This document shows positions 24,784-34,296 of a DNA stretch of 64,000 nucleotides, in pieces. The stretch comes from Laceyella tengchongensis (GTDB lineage: Bacteria; Bacillota; Bacilli; Thermoactinomycetales; Thermoactinomycetaceae). Under the pieces are notes generated by a model. That model worked only from the letters and a program-made list of their open reading frames with translations. It ran no database searches and was not told the origin of the DNA. The DNA lies in NCBI RefSeq assembly GCF_900182735.1, contig NZ_FXTU01000001.1:248001-312000 (forward strand), in the 5' to 3' direction. Within the stretch, counting starts at the first letter, position 1. Each line of letters starts with the position of its first letter. Made by a program: the position numbers and the translations under genes.

Positions 24784-26322
24784 ATGAATCATCGGCTCAT
24801 AATGCAATCGTTGCGGAAGGTCCCTGAACTAAGTTATGTCAATGCCGAAAATGTTGCTCGATATCGTGCGATTATGCGTTTTTTCTATCAAGAATACCAG
24901 CGATTGCGCTATTGGATGAAACCAGCAGAAGTGTATGAAGGCGTCCGCTTATTGGGTGTTTTGCAAGGGTATACCTTGGAACAGTGCCATGCTGATTTGG
25001 ATAAATTGGTAGAGTGGAAAAACCTCACAGTTAGACATGACGGGGGACGTGCAACTACAATTGAAGAGTACATGCGTAAAAAGTATCAATATTCCCTAAC
25101 TCCATACTCCATTGAAATTGAACGATTGCTGGAGACGTTGGAAAGTGTTACTGGATACGGTGGATCGCTGGAGCCGACATTGTTTGACACTATTGCAGAA
25201 GATCTTTTTGAAGTAAGAAACAAAGTAGATATGTTTGAGCCAGGTGAAGCGTTAGAGCTGTGGGAGAGGCTTTATCAGTCTTTTGTGAGGTTGCACGAAA
25301 ATTCGGCTGACTATATTGCTAGTTTGCAAACCGTCCATGCTGAAACAATGATGATGACGGAGGAGTTCCTTGTTTTCAAAGAGCGACTGAGGGATTACTT
25401 GCAGAATTTCATGCAGGCGTTGCAACACCGGTCTTACAAAATCGAAGATTCGCTATTGCATATTTCCAGACAGATGAGAAAGCGGTTTTTAGCATGTGTA
25501 GCCGAAGACGCAATTAATAAACCGCGCATAGAAGAGATGCCTTCCAAAGAGGAATTGATAGAGGAATATGAACGAGGGTGGGAGAATCTTCACCGCTGGT
25601 TTGTCGGAGCAGGGGATGAACCAAGCGAATCAATGTTGTTGGATCAAGCTACCAAGGAGGCTATTGCGCGAATTGTGCATTGTGCGCGCAGAATCCAAGA
25701 GCGAAAGCGGCAGGGGTTAAGTCGTCGTCAAGAATTAGATTACTTGGCAAAGTGGTTTTACAGCATCGATGATATGGATGAAGCACATCGCTTGGCTGCC
25801 TATACATATGGGTTGTTTGCGACACGGCACTTGCAAGGAGAGGATCGGCGCGAATCTGATCGATCTGACATGTCAATGTGGGAAGAAATACCGACCACCC
25901 GATCGATCCGCTCCCGAAGCCGCAAACGTATTAGTGGCCACAAAAGAGAGTATGTTCGGGATCAGCGCGAGCGGCGCCAAATGCTGAAACAGGAGATTCT
26001 CGCACAGCAACAGGAAGAGCGAGCTTTGTTAGAAGAGATGTTGAGACTAGGGCGAGTGCGCATAGACGGGCTGGGGATGATGACAGCCAAAAACCGTTTG
26101 CGTTTGTTACAGTGGATTGGAAGATGCATGGCTACTTCCTCTAAGTCTTTTCGCACCCCGGAAGGGATGATTGTTAGTTTGAAATTCCCTTCACCCAAAC
26201 AAGAGGCGGTGCTTCGCTGTGAAGATGGAGTTTTGACTTTGCCGAATTACGAACTTAGGTTTGTGATGGAGTCCAGCCTCTTTGCTTTCAAGGAAGCGGC
26301 CGTAACTGCGGAAAATGAGTGA
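24784..26322 (+). CDS. jetA: Wadjet type II subunit JetA (TIGR02677-like)
   Basis: 512 residues, matching the usual size of the TIGR02677 family. It opens with a conserved block (YVNAENVARYRAIMRFFYQE) and continues with winged-helix and helical regions, including the YSLTPYSIEIERLLETL segment near 105. A very basic stretch lies near residues 375-405. By analogy with MukF/kleisin proteins, JetA closes the ring formed by the SMC-like JetC and binds JetB. ATG 24784 is used because GAAGGGGGG is just before it. First gene of jetABCD; jetB begins 18 bases later. The system restricts entry of circular plasmid DNA. Confidence 0.88.
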   Translation: MNHRLIMQSLRKVPELSYVNAENVARYRAIMRFFYQEYQRLRYWMKPAEVYEGVRLLGVLQGYTLEQCHADLDKLVEWKNLTVRHDGGRATTIEEYMRKKYQYSLTPYSIEIERLLETLESVTGYGGSLEPTLFDTIAEDLFEVRNKVDMFEPGEALELWERLYQSFVRLHENSADYIASLQTVHAETMMMTEEFLVFKERLRDYLQNFMQALQHRSYKIEDSLLHISRQMRKRFLACVAEDAINKPRIEEMPSKEELIEEYERGWENLHRWFVGAGDEPSESMLLDQATKEAIARIVHCARRIQERKRQGLSRRQELDYLAKWFYSIDDMDEAHRLAAYTYGLFATRHLQGEDRRESDRSDMSMWEEIPTTRSIRSRSRKRISGHKREYVRDQRERRQMLKQEILAQQQEERALLEEMLRLGRVRIDGLGMMTAKNRLRLLQWIGRCMATSSKSFRTPEGMIVSLKFPSPKQEAVLRCEDGVLTLPNYELRFVMESSLFAFKEAAVTAENE

Positions 26323-26340
26323 GAAAAGAGGAGAAACAGG

Positions 26341-27555
26341 ATGGGAAACGCATGGAGAAAGCGTCGTTCGGCAAAGATGACAAACGCTGCCGTGCTAGAA
26401 GAGCGATTGAGGGAATGTGTCCATGCATTACTTAATCGACCGTGGATCGCCAAAGAGCAAGATCCAGAAATGTATTATCAGGTAAAAGAGCGATTTGAGC
26501 AGCTCAAAGATTGGTTCATGGAACAAGCGGGCCTTTCATTGATTAGCACCAGAACACTTGTCAAATTGGACAAAGTGCCTGTAATTGCCCACCCATGGAT
26601 GGGGTTCGCTGAATTCCGAGATCCGATGGATTATGTTTTTTTCACTTATGGGCTGTGGTTTCTTGAAGGAAGAACTGAAATGGATCAATTCACTTTGCAA
26701 GAAATGGTTGAGCAAATCAAAGAGCATATGATGAGCCAGGAGATGACTGTTAACTGGACAGTATACAGTCATCGCCAATCGATGGTTCGTGCTTTGAAAA
26801 AGTTGAATTCCTTGGGAGTGTTGCATGTCGTAGACGGAGATGAAGACAGCTGGGTCAGGGATGCCGAAGCGGGCAATGTGCTTTATGAGTGTTCGCCGCA
26901 CGCTCGGTATGTTTTGCGCCGCTTTCCGCAAGATTTGTCTTCTTATCAATGCATGGAAGAATTGAGTGACCCCATTCATTATCCGGACACGCCGGATGGA
27001 GCATCCTTGCGCCGCCGTCATCGAGTATATCGACGCTTTTTAATGGAACCAGTTGTCCTTGATCGGCAATGGAGCGAGGAAGATAAGTACTATGTCACAA
27101 CCCAGCGAAGTTCACTGATTGAACAGATGAATAACATGTTAGGATTTGAAGGCCATCGTTACCGCGAAGGGTTGTTATTTTTTCACCCTGATTTGACAGG
27201 AGAAGCGCAATTGTTTCCCACTCCACAAGCTATATCTGATTTGGTTTTGCTGGTAGCGGGAGAGATTAGGCAGCAACTCCATGCCGGAGAAGGGGCGTTC
27301 TCTGTCGAGGCTGATGGAACCATTTGTGTCACTCGCAATGAACTGGAATCACTTTTGCTTCAAATAAGGGAGAAACATAAAGATTATTGGAGTAAGGAGC
27401 TTAGAGAAGCTTCTTCGCAAGTGTTGGCGGATAAGGTAATTTCCCATTTGTGTGATTGGAGCTTAGGCGAATGGGAAGATGAACAACTTTTTCTGATCTA
27501 TCCTGTTTTGGGCCGGTGGGAGGCCTCATACCAGATAAGTCAATTTGTCGAGTGA
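26341..27555 (+). CDS. jetB: Wadjet type II subunit JetB (TIGR02678-like)
   Basis: 404 residues, the size of TIGR02678 proteins. Recognisable features are the N-terminal RPWIAKEQDPEMYYQVKERF-like block, a YVFFTYGLWFLEGR motif near 100, the winged-helix part with HRQSMVRALKKLNSLGVL, and the end FLIYPVLGRWEASYQ. It is the MukE/KITE-like partner that binds the JetA kleisin. The ribosome site AGAGGAGA precedes ATG. It lies between jetA and jetC with 18-base gaps on both sides, consistent with one transcript. Confidence 0.88.
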   Translation: MGNAWRKRRSAKMTNAAVLEERLRECVHALLNRPWIAKEQDPEMYYQVKERFEQLKDWFMEQAGLSLISTRTLVKLDKVPVIAHPWMGFAEFRDPMDYVFFTYGLWFLEGRTEMDQFTLQEMVEQIKEHMMSQEMTVNWTVYSHRQSMVRALKKLNSLGVLHVVDGDEDSWVRDAEAGNVLYECSPHARYVLRRFPQDLSSYQCMEELSDPIHYPDTPDGASLRRRHRVYRRFLMEPVVLDRQWSEEDKYYVTTQRSSLIEQMNNMLGFEGHRYREGLLFFHPDLTGEAQLFPTPQAISDLVLLVAGEIRQQLHAGEGAFSVEADGTICVTRNELESLLLQIREKHKDYWSKELREASSQVLADKVISHLCDWSLGEWEDEQLFLIYPVLGRWEASYQISQFVE

Positions 27556-27573
27556 AAGGGACGTGATTAGAAA

Positions 27574-30500
27574 TTGACAGTACGCCGTTGGCAGATGAAT
27601 CGGGCTGGTTTGTTTAATTTTTGGCATTACGAAGATCAAGAATTTCAATTAGAAGAGGGACGTTTAATTCTGCGGGGAGCCAATGGCTCTGGGAAATCTG
27701 TGACGATGCAAAGTTTTTTGCCGCTTGTGCTGGATGGGGATAAGCGTCCGAATCGATTGGATCCGTTTGGGTCTAGGGATCGCAAGATTGAGTATTATCT
27801 GTTGGGGGATGCTGATAGCGATACAGTAGAACGAACAGGATATATTTGGATGGAGTTTGTGCATCCTGAGAAGAGGCTTTATAAGACAATTGGCATTGGT
27901 ATAAAAGCTCGCCGCGGTACATCGCGCATCCATTTTTGGGGATTTTTGCTCGATGATGGGCGACGGGTAAATAAGGATTTTTGGCTGTATGATAGGTCTT
28001 TGTGGTTGGCGCAACAAGTTAAACAAGTACTTGATCGACGCAAATTGGAAGAGAATATTGGTTCTGGTGGGAAAGTGGTGCAGGAACAAGCAGCTTATCG
28101 AGATTTGGTGAATAAATCTTTATTCGGCTTTCGTGACGCTGAAGCCTATCAAGACCTGCTTCAACTGATGATTCAGCTTCGCAGTCCGAAGCTTTCCAAG
28201 GATTTTAAGCCTTCTTCCATCTACGAAATACTTACTCAAGCGTTGCCTCCTTTAATGGAAGATGAACTGCGTCCCTTGTCAGAGGTACTGGAAGATATGG
28301 ATCAAATTGCAGATCATTTGGACGAAATTTCCCGCCATCGTCAAGAGATGCAGAAGCTTCAAACGGTGTATGACAAGTATAATCGGTTTTTGCTTATGGA
28401 GCATTCCCGCCGCTTGCTTCGCTGTTACCACGCTGTTCAAGAGATGCAGAAGAATGTCTCTGAATTAAACGAAAAACTCGAACAAGCAGTAGAAGAGCAA
28501 GCATCTAAAGAGCAACAACGAAAGGAAATGGGGCATCGATTGCAAGAAATTGATGCAGAGCTGGAAGTTATCTATAAAAGTGAAGCGATTGGAAAACAAC
28601 AAGAGTTAGCTACCATCCAATCTAGTTTAAAGGAAGCGGATGAGAATAGGAAGCGAACAGCCAACCGCATTTCACATCTGCAAAAGCGTATTCTGAAAGC
28701 GCAACAAAGCCTTGATCGAGCCATACAGCAGATGGAGCACAGCCAAAATGAACAGCATGAGCAATTGGAAAGACTTGAAGAGATAGCCAGGGAAACAGAA
28801 TTGATTGAGCATGATTTATATCATCGAATGTGGCACAGGGCTATTCCGGAAGATGATCGTTGGCTGAAGACATGGCTCCGGGATGTGGTGAATCATCGAA
28901 ACAGGCTTGAGAGAGTGTGGAAAATTGCCCAAAAAGAGCGCGAATGGAGCCAGCGGGTTCTGGACGCGGAACAGCAGTTAAGCGAGGCCCGCAAAAAGCG
29001 AGACCAGATTGAGCATCACCGCCTCCAATGTGAACAGCGCGTCGAAACAGAAAGAGAAGCCCTACGCGAACAATTGGTTCAATGGAAGCAAAGTGTCCGG
29101 TTGTTACGTGTGCCAGATGAGACATTACACCAAATGCTTGAAGCATTGGACGAGTTAGATAGGGAGCAGAGAGAGTTTTCTACGGTGAAACAGCATGTTG
29201 TTAACATCTTTACTCTTCAGCAACAAGAACTGGTCGAACGTCGCTTGGATCTTGTGCAAAAACGAAAACAAATGGAAACAGAGCGTGAGAAGTTAATCCA
29301 AGAGAAAGCAACTTGGGAGTCAAGTCGTGAGCCGGAGCCTGCGCGGTCAGAAGCCCGAAAAAAGGCTCGCTCTTCCCGGCCAAGCGGATCGGGGGCCCCG
29401 TTATATGAAGTGTGCGAGTTTGTACCGGGACTTGATGATGAGATGAAAGCGCGTGTAGAAGATGCATTGGAGAAAGCTGGGTTATTGGATGCTTGGATTG
29501 CGCCAGATGGTCAGGTTGGTCAAGTGACTGAGGATGAAGAAGAAGTATGGATCGTGCCGGCACCAGTAGAATTGGGTTATACTTTGGCAGATATACTTAA
29601 GCCCACACCATCAGCCATGAGTGGCCTAGATGCAGAGACGATCGACGTAGTTCTTCGCACGTTCTTGTGGGAGGAAACCGATCAGCTCCCAAAGGATACT
29701 GCTATAAAGGAGTCTGTCTTTGGGTCGTCAGGTTCGTTTCGAATCGGACCTTTGCTTGGGAAGGGAGCACCAAAAGAACGGGCTGAGTACATTGGCAAAG
29801 AAACTAGACGCCGAACAAGAGAGTTGCAGATTCAGCAGCTGGCGACCAAAATTGCTAACTACGATAAAGAGCTTGTTATGTTGGATGATCAATTGGCAGT
29901 TTGTCGTAGGGAAGAAGCTGAACTGAGTGAGGAGTTGAATCGCTTTCCGGCTGATCGGTTAATACAGAAAGCATGGGAAGAATTGAATCAAACGATTTAT
30001 CATCTGCGAGCTGCTTTGTCACAGGAGGAAGAAGCACAAGCTCGTTTCAAAAAAGTGCGAGGAGATTGGCGGCGTTTGCAGCAGGAATTAGTAGAACAAA
30101 CATCTGGTTGGTCACGGCTTAAACAGGAAGAGGAATTGCACCAAGCTGTTCAGCGCTGCCGCGACTATGAGGGTTTGCTCTCTTTGCTACACGCTGCTTG
30201 GCGCCGCTATCAAGATGCGGAGCAAGACCAAATTCGTTGGAAGGAAGCAGTGCAGGTAGCACAAGAAGATCTGGAGCAAGATGAAGAAGTGTTGGAAGAG
30301 CAGGAAGAGCGTGTTCGGAGCCTTAAAGCGCAAACCAAACGCTTGCGTAGTTTGATGGAGGAACTGGGGATTAGTGATGTCATTACCCAAATAGAGCAAT
30401 TAAAAGAGGAAAAGGAGCGTTTGAGAAAAGAGAGTAAAGGGTTTCAGGAGGAAGAAAGAAGAGCGTATGAGCAAGCAACGAAGTTATCTGAGCGGCTTCG

Positions 30501-31680
30501 GCTGCAACAGATTGAATTGGAACGGCGAAGTGGAGAATTAGAACAAACGTTGTGTCAATGGAATCATGAGATGCAAAGAAACTTGGTACAAGATTGGCAG
30601 AAAGTGTACAAACAAAACGCAAAAATCGAAGAGATTGTACGACTGTGCAAAGAGGTGGAACGGTCGTATGGGAGTACACTCGGCAATCGGACACGGGAGT
30701 CAGTGGCCAACTCATTGTTGGAAGGATTTAATGCGGTACGTCATGATTTGGCGGACTATGCTTTAACCTTGATTGAGGAAAAGGACTCAGACCGCTTACT
30801 TATTTTTTCGATGAGAGATCGTTCAAACCCACAACCCCCTGGTGTGTTGTTGGAAGAATTGAATCTTTGGGAAGCAGAGCAACGGAGTTTATTGAGTGAA
30901 AAAGATCGCGAGTTATATGAAGAAATTATTTTGCGAAGTGTGGGTAAAGCCATCCGTCAACGCATTCAGCGTGCGGAAAGGTGGGTAGCTAAGATGAACC
31001 GGCTAATGGCAGAGCGAAATACATCAAGTGGATTGCAACTAAAGTTAGAGTGGGTTCCTAAACTGCCACAGAATGAGAGTCAACTAAATACTGAACGGTT
31101 GGTACACCTGTTAAAGCGCGATGCCCACCGCTTGCTTGAGGAGGAAACTGAACAGATCGTCTCACATTTTCGCTCCTATATCGGATATGCCAAACAAGAA
31201 GCGCAAACAGAACGTGAGTCACTGCGTAAATATATTTATGAGGTGTTAGACTATCGAAACTGGTTCCAATTTGTATTGTACCATCGTAAAGGAGATCAAG
31301 TGGGGTATCGCGAGTTGACTGACTCCAAGTTTAATGTACTAAGCGGCGGCGAAAAAGCGATGGCTATGTATATTCCTTTGTTTGCGGCGATTTCTTCGCG
31401 TTACATGGATGCGAAGGAAGAGGCACCCAAAATCATTTCACTTGATGAAGCCTTTGCGGGGGTAGACGAAGAGAATATGCGTGATATGTTTCAATTATTA
31501 ACAGAGATGGGATTTGACTATATGATGACGTCACAGGTGTTGTGGGGATGCTATGATGTTGTACCTAATCTGGCAATCTATGAAATTTATCGCCCTAAAG
31601 ATGCGAATGTTATTACCCTAATACGATATCACTGGAATGGTCATCAGCGGACGTATGTGGAAGAGTCCGATCCCGTTTGA
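27574..31680 (+). CDS. jetC: Wadjet type II SMC-like ATPase JetC (TIGR02680-like)
   Basis: 1368 residues, the normal length of TIGR02680. The N-terminal ATPase half has Walker A GANGSGKS at 35-42. Two long coiled-coil arms, Glu/Gln/Arg-rich, flank a hinge near residues 585-750 whose low-complexity entry is EPEPARSEARKKARSSR. The C-terminal half has signature LSGGEKAMAMYIPL near 1256 and Walker B KIISLDEAFAGVDEEN near 1286, with the catalytic Glu present. It extrudes DNA loops by ATP hydrolysis so that small circular DNA can be detected. The start is TTG; AAAGGG lies 13 bases before it and no better start exists. Confidence 0.92.
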   Translation: MTVRRWQMNRAGLFNFWHYEDQEFQLEEGRLILRGANGSGKSVTMQSFLPLVLDGDKRPNRLDPFGSRDRKIEYYLLGDADSDTVERTGYIWMEFVHPEKRLYKTIGIGIKARRGTSRIHFWGFLLDDGRRVNKDFWLYDRSLWLAQQVKQVLDRRKLEENIGSGGKVVQEQAAYRDLVNKSLFGFRDAEAYQDLLQLMIQLRSPKLSKDFKPSSIYEILTQALPPLMEDELRPLSEVLEDMDQIADHLDEISRHRQEMQKLQTVYDKYNRFLLMEHSRRLLRCYHAVQEMQKNVSELNEKLEQAVEEQASKEQQRKEMGHRLQEIDAELEVIYKSEAIGKQQELATIQSSLKEADENRKRTANRISHLQKRILKAQQSLDRAIQQMEHSQNEQHEQLERLEEIARETELIEHDLYHRMWHRAIPEDDRWLKTWLRDVVNHRNRLERVWKIAQKEREWSQRVLDAEQQLSEARKKRDQIEHHRLQCEQRVETEREALREQLVQWKQSVRLLRVPDETLHQMLEALDELDREQREFSTVKQHVVNIFTLQQQELVERRLDLVQKRKQMETEREKLIQEKATWESSREPEPARSEARKKARSSRPSGSGAPLYEVCEFVPGLDDEMKARVEDALEKAGLLDAWIAPDGQVGQVTEDEEEVWIVPAPVELGYTLADILKPTPSAMSGLDAETIDVVLRTFLWEETDQLPKDTAIKESVFGSSGSFRIGPLLGKGAPKERAEYIGKETRRRTRELQIQQLATKIANYDKELVMLDDQLAVCRREEAELSEELNRFPADRLIQKAWEELNQTIYHLRAALSQEEEAQARFKKVRGDWRRLQQELVEQTSGWSRLKQEEELHQAVQRCRDYEGLLSLLHAAWRRYQDAEQDQIRWKEAVQVAQEDLEQDEEVLEEQEERVRSLKAQTKRLRSLMEELGISDVITQIEQLKEEKERLRKESKGFQEEERRAYEQATKLSERLRLQQIELERRSGELEQTLCQWNHEMQRNLVQDWQKVYKQNAKIEEIVRLCKEVERSYGSTLGNRTRESVANSLLEGFNAVRHDLADYALTLIEEKDSDRLLIFSMRDRSNPQPPGVLLEELNLWEAEQRSLLSEKDRELYEEIILRSVGKAIRQRIQRAERWVAKMNRLMAERNTSSGLQLKLEWVPKLPQNESQLNTERLVHLLKRDAHRLLEEETEQIVSHFRSYIGYAKQEAQTERESLRKYIYEVLDYRNWFQFVLYHRKGDQVGYRELTDSKFNVLSGGEKAMAMYIPLFAAISSRYMDAKEEAPKIISLDEAFAGVDEENMRDMFQLLTEMGFDYMMTSQVLWGCYDVVPNLAIYEIYRPKDANVITLIRYHWNGHQRTYVEESDPV

Positions 31681-31708
31681 TTAATGATTAGCAACAGGAG
31701 AATGGTCG

Positions 31709-33094
31709 ATGAGCTCTTTTGAAAAGAAAGAAAGAACCAAACAATATTTTATGCAACCGGGCTTTACACGCTTACTACAAGAGATTTGGAAAAAATATAC
31801 CTCTTTGGGACGTGTCGGCGGCAAAGTTGTGTTGGATAGGCTATCTGATGAAGAATGCGAGGCGATTAACGGATTTTTTGGTTTGTTCAAGCAAAGTGGA
31901 GAAAAAGTAGAGGTTTTGTTGACACGTTTTGAAGAAGAGTTGCAAAATTCTCCTTTTCCTTCTACAATCCCTGAGTTGTATCTGACCCTGATGGGGAAAC
32001 CGCTCCTCACACGGTCAGAGTCTTTGTTGCAACAAGAAGATAAGTGGAAAGACATGTTCCGTAGCATTAGTAGTGAAGTGGAGAATGTAGACGAACTTAA
32101 GCAATGGCTTAATCGTTTATACACTGGGGAAACGCCTGGTTATCACACCATTCGGAGAGTATATCGGTCTCATCCAAAAGAAGCCAAGAGAATAGTTCTT
32201 CAAGTGGTGAATGCTTTAATCCACTTGCGTTCGGGTGATGCTTTTTACAGCTCATATGATGGTGAAGTTCAATTGGACACGGTACGTTTGCCTGTGTTAG
32301 CAGCTAAAATTACAGGAGATTCACATGCATTTGACTGGAAGGAGCCAGCTGGGCGACTTTTGTGGTATGGAATAAGAGAGATGTGGCGTGATTCACATGA
32401 CGAAAGGGTGGTATGGGGAGATGATCAAGATTTAGCGCTTGATCCATTCATGATTAGAGAAGGATACCGGAAAGCTGGGATCGGGGATGATGATCTGTCA
32501 TCACAAGTGTTGTTTTGTATCCCCGACCTCCGGTTTGATATTCAACCAACAGTATGGACTCTGCGTCAAGTCAATCAACAACCTGAGCTGAACATATTTG
32601 CTAGTTTATATGTTGTTGAAAATCCGTCCGTGTTCTCTACACTACTGGATGTTACGCAACAATTTCGCAAGCTGAAGAAGGTAGCTCATGGTTGGCAGGA
32701 GAAGGCATGTCCCATCTTGCTTTGCACCAATGGACAACCCAGTGTGGCCACACTACAATTGATTGAGCTTTTGTTGGAAAAGGCAAACTCTGAGGTTCGG
32801 CTCCATTATTCAGGGGATTTTGATGTGGCGGGTCTTCAGATGGCACAAGCAATGGCTAAACGATTTGCGACGGCTTTTGCTCCTTGGCGGATGGATGCTA
32901 AAACATATAATGTCTGGTCTGGGAAAGGCCCGGCTTTTTCGCGAGAGGAAATAGATCGTTTGCAAAGAATGGAGATACCTTGGGATGCTTCATTAACTAA
33001 CGTGATGGAGCAAAAGGGACATAAATTGTTTCAGGAAGTGTTCGTTGCCGAACTGGTAGAGGATTGGTTGGAGGAATTGGGCAAATTAAAGTAA
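31709..33094 (+). CDS. jetD: Wadjet type II nuclease subunit JetD (TIGR02679-like)
   Basis: 461 residues. The N-terminal half is of the DUF3323 type, and the C-terminal half is DUF2399 with a Toprim-like core as in topoisomerase VI subunit A: acidic Glu in VVENPSVF near 303, then CTNGQPSVATLQLIELL, and the DxD motif in YSGDFDVAGLQMA near 369. The end LTNVMEQKGHKLFQEVF is also typical. All metal-binding acidic residues are present. JetD cuts DNA once JetABC has identified it as a small circle. ATG 31709 has AGGAG upstream. Last gene of jetABCD. Confidence 0.9.
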   Translation: MSSFEKKERTKQYFMQPGFTRLLQEIWKKYTSLGRVGGKVVLDRLSDEECEAINGFFGLFKQSGEKVEVLLTRFEEELQNSPFPSTIPELYLTLMGKPLLTRSESLLQQEDKWKDMFRSISSEVENVDELKQWLNRLYTGETPGYHTIRRVYRSHPKEAKRIVLQVVNALIHLRSGDAFYSSYDGEVQLDTVRLPVLAAKITGDSHAFDWKEPAGRLLWYGIREMWRDSHDERVVWGDDQDLALDPFMIREGYRKAGIGDDDLSSQVLFCIPDLRFDIQPTVWTLRQVNQQPELNIFASLYVVENPSVFSTLLDVTQQFRKLKKVAHGWQEKACPILLCTNGQPSVATLQLIELLLEKANSEVRLHYSGDFDVAGLQMAQAMAKRFATAFAPWRMDAKTYNVWSGKGPAFSREEIDRLQRMEIPWDASLTNVMEQKGHKLFQEVFVAELVEDWLEELGKLK

Positions 33095-33177
33095 AAGTTG
33101 CAAGGTGTAGAAATTGACCCGATATTGCCACCGATTCATCTGTTTAGGAATGGGGCAGGCTGTAAAACTATCCGAAT

Positions 33178-33199
33178 AAGAATATTCTTCTGATATAAT
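33178..33199 (+). promoter_or_regulatory. Candidate promoter and palindrome before the gene downstream of jetD
   Basis: AAGAATATTCTT (33178-33189) is a perfect 12-bp palindrome immediately before TATAAT (33194-33199). The match to a -35 box is poor, so regulation by a factor binding the palindrome is possible. The gene after it probably has its own transcript, separate from jetABCD. Confidence 0.45.
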
Positions 33200-33247
33200 G
33201 TAAACGGGCTGTTTACTATATATAGATAGATGAACGGGGTGTGCAAC

Positions 33248-33793
33248 ATGAGTAGCATTACCATTGATCTTGATCAGGGATTGGCTTGGAGTGAGCGGCT
33301 GGCGCAGTTTCGTGTGGAACTGGAGCAAATCTCAGCATACATAAAAGAGGAAGATAATAGATCAATTGAATGCGCGTTAAAAAAAGATAAAAGAATGCAT
33401 GAACAAAACGAGTCGGTAGATGTGGTAGATCAATTAGTTTTTCACACTCTGAATGAGGATAGCCAAGCCGATGAACCGGTTCAGGCACGCGTGTTTTTCC
33501 AAAATCGTCCGGTTATGATGTTTAAACGGGCTCGCATGGTTGAGCATCCATCGTCCGTAGCCCTTCGGCCCAAGGCAAGGGGAGCGATCAAAGAACTTCA
33601 CCATTTGTCCGAACAGGTCGAACAGCAGTTGAAGCATGGAAAAATCGATAAGGACCAATTGGTCAAGCTTAATAAAAAATTAGGTGAATTCCAGATCAAC
33701 TATGGACACATCGCTGCTGTCGCGGTCACCATTTCTGCCATGATCAGCGGATTGAACGATCTGATTGAATTGATCCAAAAGTTACAACCTTGA
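33248..33793 (+). CDS. Hypothetical protein downstream of Wadjet operon
   Basis: 181 residues, unrecognised. The N-terminal half is acidic and helical, the middle is strand-like (QARVFFQNRPVMMFKRARMV), then a heptad-rich helix (ELHHLSEQVEQQLKHGKIDK), and the C-terminus is a hydrophobic helix (HIAAVAVTISAMISG) followed by an amphipathic end. ATG 33248 with GGGGTG upstream is preferred over 33230. It has its own TATAAT-like promoter and a terminator. The hydrophobic end might insert in a membrane. Any link with plasmid defence rests only on position. Confidence 0.6.
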   Translation: MSSITIDLDQGLAWSERLAQFRVELEQISAYIKEEDNRSIECALKKDKRMHEQNESVDVVDQLVFHTLNEDSQADEPVQARVFFQNRPVMMFKRARMVEHPSSVALRPKARGAIKELHHLSEQVEQQLKHGKIDKDQLVKLNKKLGEFQINYGHIAAVAVTISAMISGLNDLIELIQKLQP

Positions 33794-33806
33794 CCGGATA
33801 AACGCC

Positions 33807-33848
33807 AAAACCCACCTCGTTGTCGCTTATGCGAAAGAGGTGGGTTTT
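33807..33848 (+). terminator. Rho-independent terminator
   Basis: Stem AAAACCCACCTC / GAGGTGGGTTTT with an 18-nt loop that itself pairs (TCGC/GCGA), then TGTTTTC. Ends the gene downstream of jetD. Confidence 0.85.
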
Positions 33849-33904
33849 GTTTTCAATGAAGGTGCCCTAGTGCACCCCTTAGTGCGTTATGAGAAAACTC
33901 TTTT

Positions 33905-34100
33905 TTATTTGTAAGCCGGTTTGCCCAGTAATTGGTTTACGGTGACAAGTTCATATCCTTGGCTTTTGAGCTGGGAAATGAGGGGACGCAAGGATTGTAC
34001 AGTGCTTGTACGGTCGCCTCCGGCATCATGCATGAGGATGATGCTTCCGTTTTGTGCATCATTAAAAATTAAAATGGCGCTTTGGCATAATTGGCGAGAA
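33905..34100 (-). pseudogene. C-terminal fragment of a polysaccharide deacetylase
   Basis: On the minus strand about 60 codons ending TAA at 33905 read NGSIILMHDAGGDRTSTVQS then YELVTVNQLLGKPAY, the last catalytic motif and C-terminus of the NodB-homology deacetylase family. The upstream remainder is missing and no start or ribosome site is present. A gene relic. Confidence 0.75.
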
Positions 34101-34176
34101 TGACAAAAAAATGCAGACGATGGTCGGCAAAAATTGTAAAACGATTACTTTTTTATTTATATTTAAAAAGAAATTA

Positions 34177-34205
34177 TTGACTAACTATTCGAAATATCAT
34201 ATTAT
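34177..34205 (+). promoter_or_regulatory. Promoter of the GH64-like gene
   Basis: TTGACT (34177) and TATTAT (34200) with a 17-base spacer, about 90 bases before the start codon. Confidence 0.6.
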
Positions 34206-34296
34206 TTTTTTACTGATCCGTGACCATTTGCATTACATGCGTTTGTTCATGGTCATGAAGCATTTCTTCAAGGAGAATCACAAGGAGGTTAAGTGG

